A stretch of 64,000 nt of DNA, taken from the NCBI GenBank assembly GCA_022561385.1, contig JADFRG010000001.1:111032-175031 (forward strand), read 5' to 3'. A program made the position numbers and the translations under genes. Positions 1 to 7,866 of this stretch are shown here, one piece after another. The stretch's first letter is position 1, and the number at the start of each line of letters is the position of its first letter. Origin of the DNA: Chloroflexota bacterium. Lineage in GTDB: Bacteria; Chloroflexota; Anaerolineae; Anaerolineales; E44-bin32. A model generated the notes under the pieces. It saw only the letters and a list, made by a program, of their open reading frames with translations, did not search any database and had not been told where the DNA came from.

Positions 1-209
1 TCCGTCTGTATTGCAAGCATCAAACACGACCGCACGGGCTGGCCATCAAACAAAACCGTGCATGCCCCGCAGACGCCGTGCTCGCAACCCACGCGGGTGC
101 CGGTGAGTCCAAGTTCGTGACGCAGGTAGTCGCTGAGCAACATGCGTGGCTCGACATCGCCGTTGTAAGTCTGGCCATTAACCGTTAGCGAAATCGCGTG
201 AGTTTCCAT
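1..209 (-). CDS. 2Fe-2S subunit of a molybdenum hydroxylase (CoxS/CutS-like), partial
   Basis: This frame is absent from the ORF track and was read directly on the minus strand; the window edge cuts off its C-terminus. The translation starts METHAISLTVNGQTYNGDVE and contains a plant-type ferredoxin cysteine cluster, GCEHGVCGACTVLFDG, typical of the small iron-sulfur subunit of xanthine dehydrogenase/CO dehydrogenase-type enzymes. In that family this subunit carries two 2Fe-2S clusters and passes electrons from the Mo site to the FAD subunit. It starts 4 nt after the stop of the FAD subunit gene, so the two are cotranscribed. The large Mo-binding subunit would be expected beyond the left edge. 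The substrate (CO, a purine, an aldehyde or another) cannot be deduced from this fragment. Confidence 0.93.
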   Translation of the reverse strand, partial: METHAISLTVNGQTYNGDVEPRMLLSDYLRHELGLTGTRVGCEHGVCGACTVLFDGQPVRSCLMLAIQT

Positions 210-213
210 CAAC

Positions 214-1092
214 TCAGCTGGACTGTGCCCGGGCGTACGCTTTGGCCAGTACACGCGCGGTCAGCACTCGAGCCAAGTGGCGTTGGAAATCGATTGAGGC
301 GTGCACACTGCCCATAGGATCGATCTCGTTATCCGCCGCCTCAGCCGCCGCAGCGGCGAAAACTTCCTGAGTGGGCCGCTGACCACGGAGCAGTGCCGCC
401 GCTTTTTCGGCTTCTATCGGCCCGTCGCCGGCATTCATATAGACCAGGCGCGCCTCCTTGACGGACCCACCCTCATCCAGCTCCACCTCGACCGCCACAC
501 CCATCATGCCGTAGTCTCCGCGACGGCGCGAGGTCTCCTCAAAGCTCCATCCGGTATGTGGTTTTCTGGCGGGGAAGGTCACTTCCACCAGAATTTCTTC
601 CGGCTCCAGAGCAGTGGAGAACATCCCCTGGAAAAAATCCTTCGCCTCGATCCAGCGATCCCCGCTTGGGCCGGTGGCCTTCATGGCCGCGCCGGAGGTT
701 ATGGCGATCACCGGTAGTTCGGCCGCCGGATCTGCGTGAGCCAGGCTACCGCCGAGGGTGCCCCGCGTGCGGATCTGGGGGTGGGCGATGTGCGGCATGG
801 CCTCGAAGAGCAGCGGTGTTATTCGTTCCACGTGGCTGCTTCTCTCCAGGTCTCGTTGGCGCGTCATCGCCCCGACCACGAGCGCGCCGTCATCGGATCG
901 CCGGATGTATTCCAGGTCCCCGATGGGGTTCAGATCGATAAGTACGGAGGGCTGAAGGACCCGGAAATTCATGGCAGGAATAAGGCTTTGTCCGCCGGCC
1001 AGCAGCTTGGCTGCATCTCCATACTCTGCCATCTGCTCCAGGGCGTGCTCCACAGATTCGGCGGCAATGTACTTAAAAGGGGGTGGTTTCAT
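214..1092 (-). CDS. FAD-binding subunit of a molybdenum hydroxylase (CoxM-like)
   Basis: About 292 aa, the usual length for the medium subunit. It begins MKPPPFKYIAAESVEHAL and has the FAD-binding loop AKLLAGGQSLIPAMNFR plus HPQIRTRGTLGGSLAHADPA, which match the two flavin motifs of the CoxM/XdhB family. The subunit takes electrons from the 2Fe-2S subunit and hands them to an acceptor. The ORF track begins at a GTG 36 nt further upstream; I prefer the ATG at 1092 because MKPPPF is the conserved N-terminus of the family. It is followed 4 nt later by the 2Fe-2S subunit gene. With CoxG at 3615-4058 on the same strand, it probably belongs to one molybdenum hydroxylase locus. Confidence 0.92.
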   Translation of the reverse strand: MKPPPFKYIAAESVEHALEQMAEYGDAAKLLAGGQSLIPAMNFRVLQPSVLIDLNPIGDLEYIRRSDDGALVVGAMTRQRDLERSSHVERITPLLFEAMPHIAHPQIRTRGTLGGSLAHADPAAELPVIAITSGAAMKATGPSGDRWIEAKDFFQGMFSTALEPEEILVEVTFPARKPHTGWSFEETSRRRGDYGMMGVAVEVELDEGGSVKEARLVYMNAGDGPIEAEKAAALLRGQRPTQEVFAAAAAEAADNEIDPMGSVHASIDFQRHLARVLTARVLAKAYARAQSS

Positions 1093-1153
1093 CGCGGGGT
1101 TTGAAGAGTACGCATTGTACAACACCACCGCCCTCTCTCAGATGTGCGCGTAC

Positions 1154-1159
1154 TATAAT
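1154..1159 (+). promoter_or_regulatory. -10 box TATAAT upstream of the CaiB-like gene
   Basis: A perfect TATAAT lies 18 nt before the ATG at 1178, in the 85-nt region divergent to the FAD-subunit gene. No convincing -35 is seen. The predicted transcript start leaves a leader of only about 11 nt and no Shine-Dalgarno sequence. Confidence 0.6.
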
Positions 1160-1177
1160 TCGACGCGCTGAGGCTTG

Positions 1178-2389
1178 ATGGACCCTCCTGCCAACTCCGA
1201 CCCCCTGCTCGACGGTGTGCGTGTCCTGGATCTGACCCGCATCCTGGCCGGGCCGTATTGCACGATGCTTCTGGGCGACCTTGGCGCGGACATTATCAAA
1301 GTCGAGGTCCCCGGCCGCGGCGACGACACCCGCCAGTGGGGTCCTCCCTTCACCACCGGCGGCGAATCCGCTTACTTTCTCGCCGCCAATCGCAACAAAC
1401 GCAGCCTGACATTAAATTTGAAATCGGAACGCGGGCGCTCAATCCTGGGGGAGCTGATCCAACAGGCCGACATCCTGATCGAAAACTTCCGCGTGGGCAC
1501 TCTCGAGAAATGGGATCTTAGCTACGAGCAGCTGAAAAACTTGAGGCCCGATCTGATCTACTGCACGATTACAGGCTACGGATATACGGGGCCCTACCGC
1601 GACCGTCCCGGATACGACTTTATTATCCAGGCTATGGGGGGCTTCATGAGCGTCACCGGACCCGAGGATGGCGAACCGTTCCGAGCCGGGATTGCTGTCG
1701 CAGATCTGTCCAGCGGAATCTACGCTTGTAATGCGGTGCTTGCGGCTCTGTATGCGCGAGAACGCACGGGGAAGGGACAAAGGATCGACATCTCACTGCT
1801 GGATTGTCAGGTGGCGATGATGTCGTATGTGGCGAGCAACTTCCTGGTCTCCGGCGAGCCGCCGCAACGCTTCGGCAACGCGCACCCCAATCTCGTCCCC
1901 TATCAGGTGTTTGAGGCACAGGACGGCTACTTCGCCTTTGCGGCCGGTAACGATCTACAATGGGCAAATTTTTGTCGGGCCGTGGGTCGCGAGGCATGGG
2001 GAACCGACCCGCTTTTCGCCACCAACCCGGCCCGACTGACTAACCGAACCAAGCTGGTAGGGCTCCTGAACGAGCTATTCTCCACTCGCTCTGTGGCAGA
2101 TTGGATCGAGCTCTGCGAGGGAGCCGGCCTACCTGTCGGTCCGATCAACACGATGGAGGCTGCTCTTTCTGATCCTCAAGTGCTGGCGCGCGGGATGGTG
2201 ATGGAAGTACCGCATCCTACCGAAGGCAGCGTGCCGCTCCTGCGTTCGCCACTGAATATTCCGACCGCACCAAGCGAAGTGCGTTATCCGCCTCCGACCT
2301 TGGGCCAGCATACCGATGAGATTCTGTCCGAACTGCTGAACTACGATTCTGAGGGCATCCAGGCCCTGCGCGAGTCGGAGGTCGTGTGA
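1178..2389 (+). CDS. CaiB/BaiF-type (family III) CoA transferase
   Basis: About 403 aa, typical for the family. The N-terminal LDLTRILAGPYCTMLLGDLGAD and KVEVPGRGDDTR segments are the CoA-transfer family III signature, and RPGYDFIIQAMGG contains the expected catalytic Asp (about D147) that forms the acyl-aspartyl anhydride. Members move CoA between a donor thioester and a carboxylic acid. The ORF track starts one codon earlier (TTG); the ATG at 1178 is preferred. A thiolase homologue follows 79 nt downstream on the same strand, suggesting acyl-CoA metabolism coupled to whatever substrate the flanking Mo hydroxylase handles. The substrate is unknown. Confidence 0.92.
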   Translation: MDPPANSDPLLDGVRVLDLTRILAGPYCTMLLGDLGADIIKVEVPGRGDDTRQWGPPFTTGGESAYFLAANRNKRSLTLNLKSERGRSILGELIQQADILIENFRVGTLEKWDLSYEQLKNLRPDLIYCTITGYGYTGPYRDRPGYDFIIQAMGGFMSVTGPEDGEPFRAGIAVADLSSGIYACNAVLAALYARERTGKGQRIDISLLDCQVAMMSYVASNFLVSGEPPQRFGNAHPNLVPYQVFEAQDGYFAFAAGNDLQWANFCRAVGREAWGTDPLFATNPARLTNRTKLVGLLNELFSTRSVADWIELCEGAGLPVGPINTMEAALSDPQVLARGMVMEVPHPTEGSVPLLRSPLNIPTAPSEVRYPPPTLGQHTDEILSELLNYDSEGIQALRESEVV

Positions 2390-2468
2390 AATCTCGCCCG
2401 GCTTGCTCCTCGCCCTTGGTAACCCACAACTCAGGAGCCGAGGCGGCCCCTGCACAGTCGAGTCCAGT

Positions 2469-3611
2469 ATGCGACCGGTAAGTATCGTGGGCACCGCACA
2501 GCTGCCTGTCCAGGCGACCACCCAGCTGGATCTGCGGCAGCTGGGCGCGCAGGTCGTGCGCGGCGCCATGCAGGAGGCCGGCGTTGAGCGCGTGGACGCG
2601 CTGTTCGCCAGCAACATGTTGGGTGATGAGTTGCAAGGCCAGAAGCACGTGGCGGCGCTCATTGCGGATGAATCCGGACTGGAGGGAATTGAGGCGCTTC
2701 AGGTTCAAGCCGCCATGGCGAGCGGATCGGCTCCCCTTCGGATGGCGTATTTAGCGGTGGGGAGTGGAGAGGCAGACCTGGCGGTGGTGGTGGGGGTCGA
2801 AAAGATGAGCGAGGGTCTGGCCGCTCCTGCGCTGTCGAAGGCCCTGGACGCCAAAGAGGTGGCAGATGGCGCTACGCTAATCAGCAAGAATGCCGATCTG
2901 ATGCGCCTTTATCGGAAACGGTACAACGTGCCGGAAGACGGTTTTGTAAATTTTCCGGTTGTAGCACACCACAACGCGCGCAACAACCCCAACGCCCTGT
3001 TCAAGGACATGAATGTAAATCCGCGGACTGTGATGAAATCGCGCATGATCCACGATCCTCTGAGGCTGCTCGATTGCTCGCCGATTTGTGATGGTGCAGC
3101 GGCGGTGGTTTTATCCCCAGCGGAGGAGGCGCGCGCCCACAGCCCCCATCCGGTGCGGATCCTATCCAGCACTGTGGCAACCGACCGTTTTCGGGTTGGC
3201 GACCGGCCAAATCCTCTCTGGCTGGAAGCAGCCCACAAAAGCGCCTTAAAGGCTTATCGACTGGCGAATGTCCATCGAGGAGACATCGATTTCTTCGAGG
3301 TGCACGATGCGTTCAGCATCATGGCCTGTATGCAGTTGGAGGCGGCCGGTTTCGCGGATCAGGGTCAGGGTTGGCATCTGGCTGAAGAAAAACGGATCTC
3401 CCTCCGAGGCGATATACCGATAAGCACCATGGGGGGGTTGAAAGCCCGAGGCCACCCGATCGGGGCCACGGCGCTGTACCAGGTGTCTGAGATGGTGCTT
3501 CAGCTGAGGGGAAGGGCGGGCAAGAATCGGGTGCGCGAGGCCAAGATCGGCATGATGTCAAGCGTGGGGGGTGCTGGTTCCACGGTCATCACCCACATCC
3601 TCGGGATTTAG
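2469..3611 (+). CDS. Thiolase-family protein lacking the N-terminal nucleophilic cysteine
   Basis: About 380 aa, similar to archaeal/SCP-x-type thiolases: SIVGTAQLPV start, FFEVHDAFSIMACMQLEAAG, and MGGLKARGHPIGATALYQ carrying the catalytic His region. The block that normally reads ACASG reads AAMASGSAPLRMAY, so the acyl-accepting Cys is Met (about residue 83; codon ATG). The C-terminal segment GMMSSVGGAGSTVITHILG also lacks a cysteine. The start is the ATG at 2469, not the upstream in-frame codon of the ORF track. It lies directly downstream of the CaiB gene. Classical thiolysis or Claisen condensation is doubtful; it may be an acyl-CoA-binding or decarboxylating homologue, or a non-catalytic partner. 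Confidence 0.85.
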   Translation: MRPVSIVGTAQLPVQATTQLDLRQLGAQVVRGAMQEAGVERVDALFASNMLGDELQGQKHVAALIADESGLEGIEALQVQAAMASGSAPLRMAYLAVGSGEADLAVVVGVEKMSEGLAAPALSKALDAKEVADGATLISKNADLMRLYRKRYNVPEDGFVNFPVVAHHNARNNPNALFKDMNVNPRTVMKSRMIHDPLRLLDCSPICDGAAAVVLSPAEEARAHSPHPVRILSSTVATDRFRVGDRPNPLWLEAAHKSALKAYRLANVHRGDIDFFEVHDAFSIMACMQLEAAGFADQGQGWHLAEEKRISLRGDIPISTMGGLKARGHPIGATALYQVSEMVLQLRGRAGKNRVREAKIGMMSSVGGAGSTVITHILGI

Positions 3612-3614
3612 TTC

Positions 3615-4058
3615 CTAACTTTCGACGTGCCCCTTCACACAATCGAAAAAAGTATTTGCGATCTTCTTGCTCACGCTGCCCATCATGCGAGAGGCCAGGC
3701 TCGCGAGCGTGCCTGAGATCACAACCTCCGCGGACCAGGACATGCGGGTCCCGCCCTCCGGTATGTCCGCCAGCCGCATTTCTCCTTCGACGTCGGCCGC
3801 ACTTCCGGGCGCAGTGCCGTGCGCGGTCATCTTGGCCATATTGGGTGGATCCAGCTCGACCCATTTCACGTTTGTTACGAAACGGACCTTAACGGTGCCG
3901 AAGCCAACCGCGGCCACGGCTTCGAATTGTTTGTCCGGCTCGATGATCTTCATGGACTCCAGTCCCGGAGCACATTGACTTATAGCCTCGGCATCGGTGA
4001 GGAAGTCCCAAACCGCCTGCCGATCGGCCTGAATTGTCACTTCGCCTTCGAGTTTCAT
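3615..4058 (-). CDS. CoxG-like SRPBCC protein (carbon monoxide dehydrogenase subunit G family)
   Basis: 147 aa, a single SRPBCC/START-like domain. MKLEGEVTIQADRQAVWDFL and CAPGLESMKIIEPDKQFEA are the standard CoxG opening, and the C-terminal helix VSKKIANTFFDCVKG is also typical. CoxG proteins accompany CoxM/S/L-type molybdenum hydroxylases and are linked to enzyme maturation or membrane recruitment. It converges on the thiolase gene with a 3-nt gap and is on the same strand as the CoxM/CoxS genes, from which it is separated by the oppositely oriented CaiB-thiolase pair. Confidence 0.9.
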   Translation of the reverse strand: MKLEGEVTIQADRQAVWDFLTDAEAISQCAPGLESMKIIEPDKQFEAVAAVGFGTVKVRFVTNVKWVELDPPNMAKMTAHGTAPGSAADVEGEMRLADIPEGGTRMSWSAEVVISGTLASLASRMMGSVSKKIANTFFDCVKGHVES

Positions 4059-4363
4059 GTTGTTGTCACCATTAGGAGTCCCAAAACCCTATTTCCGTGC
4101 CTGCGGCCATCACGATCTTTCCGCTCGGATCAGCCCACAGGTGGAGTGTTATCGGCCTAGATACACTGGGCGGGATGGTCAGGCCGCGGCTCGATATTGC
4201 GTTGCCAGCCACACGATCCGGTTCAACCTGACCCACTGAGCATCGCCGCAGAGAATCAAGCATCGCAGGATAATTCGTTCGGAATTTTGCCCGTCCCAGC
4301 CGCTGTAAGCATAGCGTAAGGTCGTCGCTTTCCAAACCCCGCTACACTGAAATCCACAGGCAA

Positions 4364-4642
4364 ATGCAGCAGGAAACCACCGTATCGGCGCCAGCAACAA
4401 TCGCTGTGTCGAACGGCCAGCCCGAGTATCGGATGCTCGTGTTGACCCGCCGCTTGAAGATTCCGGGCCTACTCGAAACCATGACCGACCAGGCGCCTGA
4501 AGTGGCGCGGGTCATGGCCAAGATCGAGCAGGACCTGGGTCCCGCCATGCAGGCTCTAGATGGCGGACCATGGGCGGTCAATTCGCACTCAGTGTCCATT
4601 TACAACGGGCTGGTCATCGCCAGCTTTTTGTTGCTCCGCTAA
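4364..4642 (+). CDS. Small hypothetical protein, 92 aa
   Basis: The frame is open for 92 codons and lies between CoxG and the Ser/Thr kinase, with no competing gene on either strand. The protein is soluble-looking. It has a mid-section EVARVMAKIEQDLGPAMQAL that could form a helix and a C-terminus GPWAVNSHSVSIYNGLVIASFLLLR that could form two beta strands. I recognise no family. A TACACT hexamer 15 nt upstream could be a -10 box, and no clear Shine-Dalgarno is present. The 138 nt between its end and the kinase start show nothing further. It may be real, but evidence is limited to frame length and protein-like composition. Confidence 0.5.
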   Translation: MQQETTVSAPATIAVSNGQPEYRMLVLTRRLKIPGLLETMTDQAPEVARVMAKIEQDLGPAMQALDGGPWAVNSHSVSIYNGLVIASFLLLR

Positions 4643-4780
4643 AGCAACAGGCGCTACCCCAACGCCAACGCGCGGTCTCCAGACCTCAGGTCGTGGAGGC
4701 CTTGCACTCGCGCACCTTCCGCTACGCGGGACACGGTCCACCAAATGGAACTCACGGGCCGGGTCACAGGGATTTAAACG

Positions 4781-6715
4781 ATGGCCGAAGCCAAGCCGCC
4801 AGTTGAGAAGCTAGGCAAATATCGCCTGATCGAACAGATCGGTCAGGGCGGGATGGCCACGGTATTTAAAGGAGTCGACACCGAGACGGGCTGGGAGGTG
4901 GCCGTAAAGGTCATGTCGCCGCTGATGGCTCAGGAATCCCAGTTCTCCAAGCGCTTCAAGCGTGAGGCCGAAGTTGTGATGCGCTTGAAACACCCCAACA
5001 TCGTTCCGGTGGTGGATTTTGGGCAAGACGCGGGTTATGCCTACCTCGTCATGCCATTGCTCGAAGTCGGGAGTTTGGCAGATAAGCTGCGCCACGGACC
5101 CCTGACCCCCTCTGAAGGCGGCATGTTGATGGAGCAATTGGGCAGCGCGTTGGAATTCGCTCATGATCAGGGCGTTATCCATCGGGATGTGAAGCCCTCT
5201 AACGTCTTGCTCGACCAGAAAGGGAATGCGCTCCTGGCCGACTTCGGCCTGGCCCGCATCCATGATGCGTCCGTTAGCTTGACCGGATCGGCGCTGCTGG
5301 GAACCCCGGCCTATATGTCTCCGGAGCAGGCGCGGGGCGAAAAGGTGAGCGCGGCCTCCGATCAGTATTCGCTGGGGGTCATTCTGTTCCAACTCTGTAC
5401 GGGCGAATTGCCGTTTCAGGCCGAGACTCCCATGGCTGTGATGCTCAAGCACATCAATGAGCCAATTCCGCTCGCGCGGTTGAGGAGTCCCAACGTCCCG
5501 GAAGCCATCGAGCGGGTCATTCTCAAAGCCACCGCGAAGAACCCCGCCGAACGATTTCAAACCATGGGCGAGATGAATGCTGCATTCCAGTCCGCGCTGG
5601 CCCACGCCCAGGATCCCTTCAACAATCCCGCTCCGAACATCGAAGTGCCCCCCTCTTCGATCGCACCCAGTATCGTGGTTCATCCACCAGAACCGGCAAA
5701 GAAAAGGCGCGGCCTTCTGACTCGCGTAGCGGCTGCCGCGGCCGTCATACTGCTGCTCCTGCTCGCTTGCCCGGTTTTGGCTTCAGGGGTGATGGAAACG
5801 CTGAACGGGGCCGCCAAACCGGCGGAGGGCAGCGGATTATCTCCGGAAGACATGAGCGGGCCGCAGCTTACGGCGTTGGCCGGAACGATCGAAGCGCTCT
5901 CCACGGAGCTTGCAGGCCGCGGGGGAGACGAAACACAGTCTCCAGAACAAATTCAGACCGCTGTTATGGCTACGCTGGCCATTAGTTTTGAGGTTCTGGG
6001 AAGCCTCGAGGGAACTCCGACCCCCATCAACAGCGCGACTCCGGGCCCCTCTCCAACTGCAACCAAGACGTTTACACCGGGTCCCTCGCCGACCGCGAGC
6101 AAAACCCCAACTAAGACGAAAACGCCCACACCGGGACCCTCGCCGACGCCCAGCAAGACGCCGACTCCCAGTAAGACGCCTACGACTACCTACACGCCCA
6201 GCCCCGGGCCATCACCCACTGCTACGAGGACGCCGGTCCCGAGCATGACGCCGACTCCCTCTCGGACTCCGACCGCGGGCGCGTCGCCAAGCAGCACGCC
6301 AACTCCAACGGTAGAAACGGGTAGCACGATCGTTATTCCTCCTACCGAGACGCAGACTACCATGGATCCATGTCTCGGGATCAAGTTCACTGCTTTGGAC
6401 GCCGTCGAGGGCGGCAATATCGTGTGGGCGGACATTTTCAATGGCTCGTCATCCAGGATCGAGCTCCAACAGATTTACCTCGATTGGCCAGCAGTAAACG
6501 GTTTCCATTTCAAATTTGAACTGGACGGAAGTGTGATCTGGGACGACGGAAACTGGTTTCCTCCGACAGGTACCGGGATCCTGGACTCGGGTGATCGGAA
6601 GATCAATGCCGGGGATTCAAAGACACTGGTTGCAGTGTTCGACACCGTTCAACCCTACACCTACCACTTGGGGGTGGTATTCACTAACGGCTGCTGGATC
6701 GAGGGGTGGCCGTAG
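4781..6715 (+). CDS. Receptor-like Ser/Thr protein kinase with Thr/Pro stalk and extracellular domain
   Basis: 644 aa. Residues about 14-275 form a Hanks-type kinase: glycine loop IGQGGMATVFKG, Lys at about 43 (VAVKVM), HRDVKPSN at about 134, DFG at about 154 and GTPAYMSPEQARGE, so all catalytic motifs are intact. A single membrane segment follows at about 314-336 (VAAAAAVILLLLLACPVLAS). Outside it there is a roughly 100-residue repeat of TPGPSPTxTKTPTP units, then a C-terminal beta-rich domain of about 115 residues (from about PCLGIKFTALDAVEGGNIVW) containing two cysteines. Bacterial PknB-type kinases use such an arrangement to sense envelope signals. The final domain resembles small immunoglobulin- or carbohydrate-binding-like modules, but I cannot name it. 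Confidence 0.93.
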   Translation: MAEAKPPVEKLGKYRLIEQIGQGGMATVFKGVDTETGWEVAVKVMSPLMAQESQFSKRFKREAEVVMRLKHPNIVPVVDFGQDAGYAYLVMPLLEVGSLADKLRHGPLTPSEGGMLMEQLGSALEFAHDQGVIHRDVKPSNVLLDQKGNALLADFGLARIHDASVSLTGSALLGTPAYMSPEQARGEKVSAASDQYSLGVILFQLCTGELPFQAETPMAVMLKHINEPIPLARLRSPNVPEAIERVILKATAKNPAERFQTMGEMNAAFQSALAHAQDPFNNPAPNIEVPPSSIAPSIVVHPPEPAKKRRGLLTRVAAAAAVILLLLLACPVLASGVMETLNGAAKPAEGSGLSPEDMSGPQLTALAGTIEALSTELAGRGGDETQSPEQIQTAVMATLAISFEVLGSLEGTPTPINSATPGPSPTATKTFTPGPSPTASKTPTKTKTPTPGPSPTPSKTPTPSKTPTTTYTPSPGPSPTATRTPVPSMTPTPSRTPTAGASPSSTPTPTVETGSTIVIPPTETQTTMDPCLGIKFTALDAVEGGNIVWADIFNGSSSRIELQQIYLDWPAVNGFHFKFELDGSVIWDDGNWFPPTGTGILDSGDRKINAGDSKTLVAVFDTVQPYTYHLGVVFTNGCWIEGWP

Positions 6716-7190
6716 GGATCAAGATCCTAACCCACTGAAAGCTAATGTGCCATGCATCCAATATTGGAAAATCAAATATGCGACGGGGCTTGTCGCACTA
6801 AGGATTTTATTGGCCAGGCAGCTACCTCAGAGTCCTCTGGATTTCTCCTAAAGCAACCTGATTCGAGAATAACGGGGGTCCGCGTGCGTTCTCTCAGCGT
6901 TGTGAGGGAATCCTCTAACGTACGATTCACGTAGGGTTTGCGTGGTGATTCCGACCAGCACAGAATAAGCCTTCCATGTAATCTATGGTTGGAAGGGTGG
7001 AAATCTCTTCTTCTCCTCCTTACTAGAGAGCCGGGGTCGGCGTCCTCGGCTCTCTTGATTCAGCGTCCTTTCGCGATTTAGTTTCGGATCCTTCTCAGGC
7101 GTCTTGGGTCAAAGGCGTTTTTTTCAGGCGACCCAATCCATTTGTTTTAATTCCAGGATTTTCGTGGAATGAGCCGCGCGTCGCCCGAAA
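6716..7190. other. Gene-free stretch with two hairpins
   Basis: About 475 nt with no convincing coding frame. It holds an inverted repeat CCTTCCA...TGGAAGG (6970-6996, loop 13) and a stronger one (7025-7055). I looked for the conserved cores of RNase P RNA, tmRNA and SRP RNA and saw none. It is the longest unexplained gap in the left half of the window. Confidence 0.5.
7025..7055 (+). terminator. Strong hairpin downstream of the kinase gene
   Basis: AGAGAGCCGGGG pairs with CCTCGGCTCTCT (12 bp with one G-U pair) around a 7-nt loop. It lies 310 nt beyond the kinase stop and lacks a following T-run, so it may be a terminator or a structured RNA element. Confidence 0.4.
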
Positions 7191-7658
7191 TCACTCCGGA
7201 CGATTTATCACTGTCGCCTGTCTGCGGAGCAGCCAACGCGCCACCCGGTCCGCCGCAAAGGCGCTGATCGAGAGGCTGACAAAGGCCGAGAGTCCGTAGT
7301 AGAACGCCACAACCACTGCATCGACCTGTTGGACCAAAACCACGAGAATGCTCAGGCCCAGGGCGATCCTGGCCGTTGGCCGCGCCATTTGGGCGGTTCC
7401 TCCGCGGCGCACGGTCAGCCAGGCGGCTCCGGCGCCAATACCGATGGCGAAAATCAAGTGCAGCAAAGGGGAGCGTAGATCGAAGTACGCGAAGCCTTCT
7501 CCCACGGAGCGCATTACAGCTGCTGGCACCAGCGCCAGGGGGAGTGGATCCCCCAGCGGACGCCCAATTAGGCTCCTCGCCGCGAGTTGACTGAGGATCC
7601 AACCCGCGCTGCCTAATAACAAACCTTCAATAACCCACCTTCGGGGCATTCTTCTCAA
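7191..7658 (-). CDS. Hypothetical membrane protein, 155 aa
   Basis: The protein has about four hydrophobic segments, for example VIEGLLLGSAGWILSQLAA near the N-terminus, LLHLIFAIGIGAGAAWLTV in the middle and ALGLSILVVLVQQVDAVVVA near the C-terminus. Basic termini (MRRMPRRW, ARWLLRRQ) are consistent with an inner-membrane protein. I recognise no family. The start could be the ATG at 7658 or the fourth codon Met. A second minus-strand frame overlapping it (7147-7602) is Arg- and Gly-rich and looks like a shadow. It stands alone, with no close neighbours on its strand. Confidence 0.65.
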   Translation of the reverse strand: MRRMPRRWVIEGLLLGSAGWILSQLAARSLIGRPLGDPLPLALVPAAVMRSVGEGFAYFDLRSPLLHLIFAIGIGAGAAWLTVRRGGTAQMARPTARIALGLSILVVLVQQVDAVVVAFYYGLSAFVSLSISAFAADRVARWLLRRQATVINRPE

Positions 7659-7811
7659 ATCGCCACCTTTCAGCCGTCGGACAGGCCAATCAGATTGTCA
7701 TAAACCTTGGGCGCCACGCCTGTGGGTCTCCTTACGACTCGCCACAACGACTTGAGCCCGCCGTCTGCACCGCCGATATTGGGTGGACCAGAATTGCCCG
7801 GGGGAACGACA

Positions 7812-7843
7812 AAGGGGCTGTCCGCTGGTACCGACAGCCCCTT
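7812..7843 (-). terminator. Terminator hairpin after the MscS-related gene
   Basis: AAGGGGCTGTC and GACAGCCCCTT form a perfect 11-bp stem with a 10-nt loop, 24 nt beyond the minus-strand stop at 7867. Confidence 0.75.
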
Positions 7844-7866
7844 CAGGCCTTACCGGATTCTTCGCC

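Noticed and set aside
4811-5683. 290-codon minus-strand ORF antisense to the Ser/Thr kinase
   Set aside because: His/Gly/Arg-rich mirror of a well-supported kinase domain; long antisense frames are common in GC-rich genes.
5991-6330. Thr/Pro-coding repeat DNA in the kinase as a CRISPR-like array
   Set aside because: The repeats are imperfect, in frame and encode a protein stalk; no direct-repeat/spacer structure.
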